Assembly (NCBI GenBank): GCA_019022495.1
Contig: JAFEKR010000001.1
Location: 5,084,001 to 5,148,000, forward strand
DNA length: 64,000 bases
Reading direction: 5' to 3'
Origin: Epichloe hybrida
Taxonomy: Eukaryota; Ascomycota; Sordariomycetes; Hypocreales; Clavicipitaceae
Every line of letters begins with the position of its first letter. Positions within the stretch are counted from its first letter, which is position 1. Below are positions 56,379 to 64,000 of the stretch, one piece after another. The position numbers and the translations under genes are program-made. Below the pieces are notes generated by a model. That model ran no database searches and was not told the DNA's origin. It saw only the letters and a program-made list of their open reading frames with translations.

Positions 56379-57699
56379 GGTAGTCCACGGAAAAAGTTAT
56401 GCAGGCAAAAGCCAAGAGAATGAGAGCTGCGGACGAAGAAACACAGTCGAGAGTCTGCGGGGCAGCGAATGGAGATGAGAAAAGGACTGGTGCTTCTCAT
56501 GCGCTGCAAGCGTCAAATAACAAATAACATCAACAATGAACAACACACGAAGACAAGGAAGGGCTGGTGGGCAGGCGCGGGGTGGGGGAGAGAGAGATTC
56601 GAGGTGGGGACGGGGAGGGGAATGACGGAGGGAGGGGAATGACGGAGGGAGGGGGAGAGAGGAGAGACTCAACAAACTCAACAAAGCGACAGAGGGAAAG
56701 AAAAGTGCCATGGAACAAACAGGAGGAACTCACTGGCAGCAGTCGATGCGCGACGTCGGCCAGGCACTGAGACCAACCCGCCAAGTCCGTTCAGGACCAT
56801 GACGACAACAGACCAGATGGACAGAAAGCACGGGTTGTCACGTTGTCACAGGATTGATTGGCCTTCTCCGAGAACGAGAGAGCAAGCCGACTCGTCTTGC
56901 TCTGTTAGAAGGCGGTCGTCAACGAAGGCGGTCGTCAACGTCACTTGTTGGGGGGTAAGTTGTAACACAAGGTTGCTGGCCAGATGGCACGATGGACTGG
57001 GGGAAAAAAGTAGATGGGACAAGACGAAGAGAGTCAAGTAAAGTGGACGAGGGAGATTCTCGGTGAAGAGTATTCCACAGAAACAGAACACGCGCATGCA
57101 GCCGTGGCGTCTGGTTGCATTGCGTAGAAGCCGTCTGGAGTCCGGTCGTCCCAGTCTACGGATCCGTAACTTTAACAACGACAACATACGGACTATACCC
57201 CGGGGTGGTGCCATGAAGCTGTCGGTCATTTGCCCCTCGACTGGCCAAGCGGGAGGGGAGGGAGGGGGTGGATACTGGTTGTTGTTGACTTGGCAGGCAC
57301 TGGACACTGCCAGCCAGCCAAGAAGTCACTGGCTTGTTTCGATTGCCCTCGTCAACACAACCTGGCCCGGAGTGAAGGGAAAAAAAAAAAAAAAAAAAAA
57401 GAGAACGGTGTATTGAATTCGAGTGATAGCTGATGCTGTTCAAATGCTGCTCCGCCTCAACGCCTGTTCGCCCTTCATGCCCCCAAACGAGCATGGCAAC
57501 GGGCTAATGCTGATGACAAGGAGCCACCAAAGCTGTCTGCCAAGAATGCTTGTACAAATGAATACTCGCAGCCCGTCTTGCATGTCCCTCTCCTATGCTG
57601 CCGGTTCGATTCCGCTCCCCTCTTTTCACACTATCTCATCTCTCGGGGATCATATTCATTATGCCTGGTCCCGTCGGCACTCTCTTCGAATCCTCTCTC
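56379..57699. other. 1.3 kb intergenic
   Basis: Includes a purine-rich GGAGG/GAGAGA stretch at 56585-56700, a duplicated 16-bp segment near 56910-56942, a TACGGATCCGTA palindrome at 57157-57168 and an A run at 57380-57400. No gene is supported. Confidence 0.5.
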
Positions 57700-57822
57700 T
57701 CACCTTGCTAGGCGAGATGAAATTCTAGATGACCCCTTAGCTGGGGCTGGAAGGCAATCAAGTAGACGATCCCGGTCTATCATCAGGGTAAGCAGACATT
57801 CACTCCCAAAAGAAAAAGGAAG

Positions 57823-57853
<31 letters not shown>

Positions 57854-60800
57854 CCCTCTGTTTGCTTACCGGCTTCGTTTTCAAACATAATAAAAATGTC
57901 ATCGTGCTCGCCAGGAAGATCTGGGAGATCAAGACATACAAACGCCATGTCATCGTAGTCGTCATCTTTATCTTCCGGAAGCCGCGGGAAGGGAAATTTG
58001 GCATCGACAAACCTGATCCCAGCCTTGCTCCCTCTCTGAAAGGTTTCGTAAACATCGGTACCTTTCAGTACGAAGTTCATGCAATGTCCATGCTGAAAGT
58101 CTTCGAAGAAGGCTAGCAGCTGGAGCTGTTTATCTTCCAGTCTGACGACTTGAATTCGTGTGTATCTGGCCTCCCACTTTTTATGAATGGGCAGCACCAT
58201 ACGCCGTCTGGATATGGCAAAGGTGGCCGCAAGGGCATCGAAAATGACTTCAAACCCGGTCAACGCTGCTTGGAAGCTATGGAGATCTTTCAAGTTGTCG
58301 AATTCGTAGGTGCGGATGGTTTGATTCGCCTTGAGCAGCTGCAGGGCGTCGGATAGATTTGCTGGTAGCTCTTTGGGTACCTGCGCTTCGGAAACCGACA
58401 TGGTTGCATCTTGCTGTGGCTGCCGCAAGATTCGCAACAGCTTCGCGTTTGTTACCTCGAGACGCATCCGCAGCTCGCCGGGCGCGACGTTCACTCTGTC
58501 TGCGATGGTTCCATTCTGATATTCGAGTACGATCTTGAGCTTGTCGGCGAGAACAGTGGGCGGTACGTCTCCCTCGGAACTGAACTCATCATTCACAATG
58601 CGGGCGGCTTTCCAAGGAATCCGACTGAAAGGCATGATGCCCGTAGGTTCGCGGATACTTTGTGAAATCATAAAACTCCTGAGGGGGGCGTCTGAAAAGA
58701 TTTTCTCGTCGTGGTTCAGCGCGGTGCCCGTCAGGAGGGAGTGGAATTTGACTCTTTCCTCTTCTTCGCTGAACATCAGCACCATCCGACCCCTTTGTCG
58801 ACCACTGACATACTTGAGGGATAGCGCTGGAGCATCTCCCTCGGCTCTGAAAAATGCAAATTGGACTGGCATGGGAGGCGGGAAGCTGTGCTGAACGCCA
58901 CTCAGAGTTCTCGTCCGGGGACCCGTCACGACAGCAATGCGGAAGCCGCAGTGCCAGCTTCGTGGCCCGGCCGGCCCGTTCTCTTTGTAAACTTTCTCGA
59001 ATAATGCCACATCGCATTGATGCACAGAGTCTTTGGGGAAAACGCGCGACTGCGGATCCGCATCAAGATATTGGAACGATCGCAGATTGTTTCGGAAGAC
59101 GACCATTTCGTCACTCCGGGGGTGTAACATGGTTCGCACCTTGGTACTGAAATCGTACATGTTCCACAGCATTCGGTAGTCATTTTGGTTCAACTGAAGA
59201 ACCAATAGGAAACCTCGTGGCAATCGAACCTCCAGAGCGCAAGTTTTGTTCTGCCAGCGAACATCGTCCCACACTGGTCCCGCATTCTTGTTCTCCTGAA
59301 TTGCCAACTGTACGCCGCCGTTTTGGCTGGCGATGACGAAGACAAGGCCCGTGCTCTTTTGTGGCCGAATCATGGACAGGATGCAAGGCAAAAATATCCT
59401 TTGCGAATCTCGTCCTTGCTCGGCCAGGAATGCGTCTGCCATGACGCGACCATAGCTAAAGTTTTCCGCGGTGTCGCTGACAGGGAAGGCATCGAGGAGT
59501 TGAAGCGTGGACATGGGGTGCTGCATTGCTGTCAAGCCTGAGCCCCAGTTGCCAGACAAGAGAGCAATCATGTCCTGGCTAAGAGCGGGATACTCTAGCC
59601 ATATTGATTTGTCCATGGTCTGGGGGAGAAATGGTTCTTGTGGAGGTAGAAATCCATTTCGTTTCATGGATTGAGATAGCTTTCGTAGTGCTGATATGAT
59701 ACTTTGCGCTGCCCTGGTGACTTCTGCATCCGGTGGTAGCCTCTGAAAATCCATTATTTCGGGAATCGCCTCCTGACAGAGCCAGTAACCCTTGGACAGA
59801 TTCGAGTAGGCCTGTTGTCTGTCCAGTTGATTTTGCATTTGCGATTGGGGAGAGCTTGACCGCTCTCGTATGGCGAGTTCTAGCCCCATCCTGCCCTTGA
59901 TGAACCACCACAAGGCCGCCCGTGCACATTCCTTGGGCGGGCACGTTGATAAGGGTCGAATTGTTTCGGCATGTAGTCGGAAGAGCTCAAAGAGGTGTCT
60001 TGTTCCCAAGACAAAGGCATTGAGAGCGTCGTCTCCGGCAGTATCGACTGCATCATGTAGCCTGACTGATGCAGATCGTGCAGCCGTGTGATGCGGTGGC
60101 CCATTTTGAGACGCTGCACTGGGCTGTCGGATGGGAAGATTGGTTTGAGATGGGTTTGATGGCGGATAGGTGCTGGAAGCAGTAGAAGCTATCGAGGCAG
60201 CCGGACTGTATTCCAACGCCGACGGCTTCTTCTGCGCGTCTGGAGATGGAGGAGCGTGTCGTGGCGGGTTGGGAGAGTCGTCCACATACGATGCCGGCGG
60301 TCGAGCACCATCCTCCCACTTCTGGAGTGACGCTACGCTTGCCGTTCTAGCGGCTTGTGCGAATGCCTTGCCTTCTGCCTTGCGCATCTGCGCCTGGTGG
60401 ATTTCTATGAAGGAACGTCTTTGTTCATCGCGTTTCCCTGACGTCTCGAGAAATCTGGCAGATGCAGCCCTTCTAGGGGCCAACGTGTTGCCGTCTCTCT
60501 GCTCGCCAGGCTCTGAAGGTTTAAGAAGAGATACGTTTCGTTCTTCCTCTGGTTCATAGATGGACGAGTATCCAGTCTGGGTTCGGGAGAGGGGTTTTGG
60601 TACGAAGTCGTCACCAGGTCCCCCATGACCACCGCCTGAGTACCCAGACGGTGCTGGTGGGACGGGGGGCCCAGCATGTCGCGAGGAGTTGAGCAGAGGT
60701 GAACGATGCGCAGGCGGCTGAGGAGGCGGCGGTGGCCTGGCTCTTTTTTTTCTTCCAATTTCCATGACAGGAACCTCAGATTCGTCGCCACCCTCTCCAA

Positions 60801-61179
60801 TGACTTCTGGGTATGAATCGGCAAAGCGGACCGTCGTTCCTTTCTTATTTGGACGAGGGCTGATCCTAGGCGACCTTGATTCTATCTTGCCCGGCGCTTT
60901 GGGTCGGTTCTGTTGCGCCTGCTGATTCACCGCCAGAGCCTGCGGATAGCGGGAAATTGTGGTGTCGAGTTTCGCAAGCTTTGGAAGGGACGAAGGCGGA
61001 GGGGGTGGTGGTGCATGAGCTATCTCGAGATTATCAGCCGAACCATGGAGGAAAGCGTCGAGCGTCGAGGCCGAACTGGCGGGACTGTCCTGTGACTTCT
61101 TCTCTTTGCCAAAGAGCTTGCCCATGAAGCGACCCCTCCTGGACCGTCCCTCATCGACGGATAGTGGCTCGTTCTCCAT
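57700..61179 (-). CDS. Large conserved-looking protein of unknown function
   Basis: Exon 1 at 61179-57870 and exon 2 at 57776-57700 give 1128 residues. The intron contains a 27-A run on the plus strand (57823-57849), and unspliced reading would add a polyphenylalanine tract, so splicing is expected. Residues 1-400 are disordered and Pro/Ser/Arg-rich, with MGKLFGKEKK near the start, PPPPPPSSLPKLAKL and many potential SH3-binding prolines. From about residue 400 the protein becomes ordered: NAFVLGTRHLFELFRLHAET, ALWWFIKGRMGLELAIRE, DKSIWLEYPALSQDMIALLSG, GFLLVLQLNQNDYRMLWNMY, and near the end FEVIFDALAATFAISRRRMV. The ordered part could hold PH-like barrels, but no motif is decisive. I do not recognise the family. 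Confidence 0.8.
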
Positions 61180-61740
61180 GGTGTCGCTGGCGAGCCCACG
61201 ACCTCATTGACATTGAAGGATTCTGATGCGGATCCTCTTCTCTCCCTCAAGTCGTGGCTGATATGTATTATGAGGAAACACCCGTCACGCGCCAGGGTCC
61301 TGAATTGAACCAGCAGGGACTGGTGGAGCTTCGAGGCTCTCCAAAATGTGCGAGGCGGATTCGTTGCAATGTGGTGGCAGCGTGGATGCAGCGTGGATGC
61401 AGCGTCGACAAGGAGCGAAGCGCAGGCGTCGGTATCAGAATCAAAATACGGATTACACACGAGGGGCAATCAGGCTGAGACTTGACGACGACAGCTGGCA
61501 GGTTGTCGTTCATTCGTTGTTGCTTGTGTCGACGATGTGGGGGAGCACCACCAGCCTTGTTGAGATTGTGCCAGGCGCGTCTGGTGTGGCCCCACGGGAA
61601 GTATGTACATACATGTATGTACATCCAGTAGATATTGAAACACGGGAAGCGGCCAGGGATGGGGGCAACGTGTTGTTTTGTACAACTAAACCCAACGACA
61701 GACAAAATGGAGGATGGGCCGGCAATTTGGAGAGAATATG
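61180..61740. other. Intergenic
   Basis: Promoter side of the 1128-residue gene. An 11-bp tandem (GCAGCGTGGAT, about 2.6 copies) lies at 61377-61405. No gene is seen. Confidence 0.5.
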
Positions 61741-61888
61741 TACAGTCTAACCCCTGAATGATTTTATCATGACTACGAGCCCCACGCGGGGCAGCCACTA
61801 TTAGTTCTAATGTGATAAAAAAATCTGTTATTGGCCTGCTACCCCTAGTCATGTACCTCGTGTAAAATCAAACAGGGATTAGACTGTA
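61741..61888. mobile_element. MITE-like element with about 28-bp terminal inverted repeats
   Basis: The left end reads TACAGTCTAACCCCTG then TGATTTTA. The right end, read from 61888 on the minus strand, gives TACAGTCTAATCCCTG then TGATTTTACACGAGG. The outermost TA on each side suits a TA target duplication, as in Tc1/mariner-derived elements. It is 148 bp long with no coding capacity. Confidence 0.65.
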
Positions 61889-62460
61889 GATGGTACATAG
61901 ATGGTCACTTGACCTGAGGTAGGCACCGGCCCCGGTACCTGTACCTACACCCCACTGTACATACTGTTTGAACCCCTGAGATGGCCTCCTGAGGGCGTGG
62001 TCATGTTGCTATCATTGTTTGTTAGTAGGACGCTGCCAGTCTGTCTATTTTAGGGTCGGCCCGCTAATCGGTTGCACGCCCCAGACATCGGACACACCAC
62101 CAGTCAATCAATCCTGGCTGGCTGGAACTTCCAGGTAGCGAACTGCACGTCACATGCCCCTGGAAATCTGCACATAATACATAGTTTGTAATACATACAG
62201 TCTAATCCCTATTTGATTTTACACGAGGCGAGGGTTGATGCGAGGGTTCATGCAGCATAGTAAACTACTTAAACTAGTATTAGATAGTGGTGTCACATAG
62301 GCTAAACCTCTTCTGCGCCCTATTGCGAACACGACTTGCCGTTAGCATCTCTCTACTTAATTTCTACAACGCATTATGCACCAAGGCTTGTGTATTGTGT
62401 GGCGAATTCAGTGGTTTTATATCCCTCTTGACCTGAAAGCCCTGCTGTTTCTAGTGTCTT
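61889..62460. other. Intergenic with a further MITE end
   Basis: A third copy of the terminal repeat lies at 62196-62228 (TACAGTCTAATCCCTATTTG, then ATTTTACACGAGG), without an evident partner. No gene is seen. Confidence 0.5.
62196..62228 (+). mobile_element. Solo terminal repeat of the 61.7 kb MITE family
   Basis: It differs at only one base, over the whole 33 bases, from the right arm of the 61741-61888 element, read in the opposite orientation. Confidence 0.6.
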
Positions 62461-62997
62461 CAGATAGCACCTGAACTCCAGGTGCAGACCATTGCCGCTG
62501 CCCGGAAACAATTTCACCTTACCAAGGTTGAGATAGATCAATTGAAATCATTCAAGACTTTGCCAGGTATATATTCAATGAGTGAATCCACCCAAAAGTC
62601 CCGAATTGCTGTTATTTGTATTCATCCGGCTATTTCGGTGGTCGAAAGAGATACTCCGGCGCTATGGCAACCAGTGGGTTCAGCACGAAGCCAAAAACTG
62701 AACTTCGTGGGCGCCGCAGCACTTCCTCACTACGATAAAGGGACTGGCAAAGTCGAACACGGACAGTCGTGTTCGGGTTGTCAACTTGCTATCGAGAAGG
62801 ACATCATTGGCTCTCGAGGCGAGAAATGAGCGTTCGAGGCACGAGACAAAGTATACTCACGAGATGGATTTTTAGAGCACTTTCGGTGGTGTGAACAGGC
62901 GCAGGGTTTATGGAAGTCAAGTGGCGAAGGTGTTAATCGGCCAAGCGAGCTCCCAGAAGCTGCTCGGCGAGGAGGCCATTTCAACATGAGAGAATGA
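62461..62997 (+). pseudogene. C-terminal relic of a fungal gene with an in-frame TGA
   Basis: The frame is open from a possible acceptor at 62461 to TGA at 62827-62829, then continues in the same frame to TGA at 62995-62997. Before the first stop it reads LKSFKTLPGIYSMSEST and NFVGAAALPHYDKGTGKVEH, then CSGCQLAIEKD. After it comes KVYSRDGFLEHFRWCEQAQG and ELPEAARRGGHFNMRE. The two parts fit the layout I remember from C-terminal halves of fungal F-box-type hypothetical proteins (CxxC segment, then a FxxHxxxC segment). No ATG-bearing N-terminal half was found upstream, so it looks both truncated and interrupted. The family name is a guess; the coding-like character across the stop is what I see. 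Confidence 0.5.
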
Positions 62998-63473
62998 GGA
63001 GAACGAGTCATGGACATACAATTGCCCAAGAGGAGCCTAGAAATACAAAGTCCCTAAATCATCCAACGTGCAAAGCAGCTCCTCGCTTCACAGACCATGT
63101 TTTAGTCGGCCACGTCCTGTCCATTTTTGATCCGTGTATTTAACTGGTGCGTCTGGCTTTACCAGATGTCTCGAACAATAGTTGGTAGAGTCCTTGCCCC
63201 AGACCTTGCGAATGGGATGACATTTGACGTTGGTTCGCAGGCGCTCCGGGCATTGAATAAATTCCATTTCCTTCTTACAGTCCCTCCGGCCACGTTTGAT
63301 CAGTGGCTCCTCTATTAATAACAGCCAGCTCTACTTTAGGTTCAATCTCTAGGGCCCAAGAACGCGTCTGGTGAGGAATGCCCGTTACTGGTCCTGTGGA
63401 CGAGTCGACGTCACAGAAGGAGTTGGCGTGCATTTTATCCGGATGCCAAAGCCCAATATTCACTGGCGCTGTA

Positions 63474-63505
<32 letters not shown>

Positions 63506-64000
63506 AGATAGAGACTCTGAGACGCGAGTCACTCCGGCAGACCTGCGTATGTATGTCTGCTTGCGAATTGGCTTCCACAGCATTGCCCAAGTCTTTACGG
63601 GTCCTTATCACCAGCTGATCTGATCTAATCTTGACTCCTAACCTTGTATTGCCGCATCTTGGCATCTTTTTTTTTTTCTTACCATACTATATTCTTAGCC
63701 CTCTGCCTCTTACCTCAATTTATTTGACTAGATAAAGTTAAACAGACAGGAGGAAACGTTTCAAGTTGGTGGAGGTAGGCATTAGTAAATAAGGGCTTAA
63801 ACTGCCATGTATTAAATCGTCATGTTTACGTTACCATGTTGCCTTGTTATGTGCGAGGATTAACTGGGTGGGCATTGCAGTGGGGCTTGCGGAATTTTAA
63901 TCGTGATCCCAACATTGAGATTACTTGCCTTATCGATAAGCAGCCTGACGGGCCGCCTCTGCTGCAGTCATTTTGTCACAAGCTTCAGACAAGACTATGT
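62998..64000. other. Gene-poor window end
   Basis: Contains a CTCGTG hexanucleotide tandem (about five to six units) near 63477-63508 and a T run at 63668-63678. No gene can be supported. The short frames over the hexanucleotide run encode Glu-His or Cys-Ser repeats and are probably chance. Confidence 0.5.

Noticed and set aside
57590..57622. GGTTCGATTCC resembling a tRNA T-loop
   Set aside because: No matching acceptor, D-arm or anticodon stem could be paired upstream or downstream.
63275..63583. ORF with a Glu-His dipeptide repeat
   Set aside because: The repeat is produced by a CTCGTG hexanucleotide run, and the flanking sequence has no coding character.

Overview
This is a gene-dense stretch of nuclear DNA from a filamentous ascomycete. 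The evidence is short introns with GTRNGT donors and CTRAY-type branch sites, Kozak-like GCC(G/A)CCATG starts, HET and APH-family genes, and a complete fungal housekeeping set (eIF4A, eIF2-gamma, ValRS, Nsp1, 14-3-3, U2AF35, Mnn9). The recurrent intergenic motif TACGGAGTAC and the style of the proteins suggest Sordariomycetes, perhaps Hypocreales. That placement is inference.

Layout. 0-2.1 kb: a secreted large-subunit catalase, cut by the left edge. 2.1-8.5 kb is accessory in character: a frame-broken APH-type kinase gene, a gene for a small secreted cysteine-rich protein, and a HET-domain gene, separated by repeat-rich spacers. 9-10.7 kb: an F-box plus JmjC protein. 11.7-29.3 kb: eIF4A, a four-helix membrane protein whose C-terminal frame depends on an 11-bp tandem repeat, a 2.9 kb empty spacer, eIF2-gamma, a Laa2-like trafficking protein divergent from nucleoporin Nsp1, the mitochondrial ATPase inhibitor, and 14-3-3. 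29.8-44.4 kb: Dph4, mitochondrial ribosomal protein mL59 divergent from Prp28, valyl-tRNA synthetase divergent from a conserved unknown, and Yra1 divergent from Mnn9. 45-57.7 kb: a Pex4-like E2, a basic/acidic nuclear-type protein abutting PRA1, an ELMO protein divergent from U2AF35, and a Kes1-type oxysterol-binding protein. 57.7-61.2 kb: a 1128-residue unknown. 61.2-64 kb is gene-poor, with a MITE-like element and a broken gene relic.

Functional theme. Many genes serve gene expression: splicing (Prp28, U2AF35), mRNA export (Yra1, Nsp1), translation initiation (eIF4A, eIF2-gamma), aminoacylation (ValRS), elongation-factor modification (Dph4) and mitochondrial translation (mL59). At least six pairs share bidirectional promoter intervals. 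There is no sign of an operon or secondary-metabolite cluster. Exon boundaries were read by eye from frame, splice signals and family expectation, and were not checked by alignment or RNA data.

The points most worth a second look are: the 11-bp coding repeat whose copy number selects the C-terminus of the membrane protein; a ValRS leader that looks like a mitochondrial presequence but has no ATG; the small secreted protein beside an imperfect inverted repeat; the MITE family; and several short repeat and palindrome families in the spacers.
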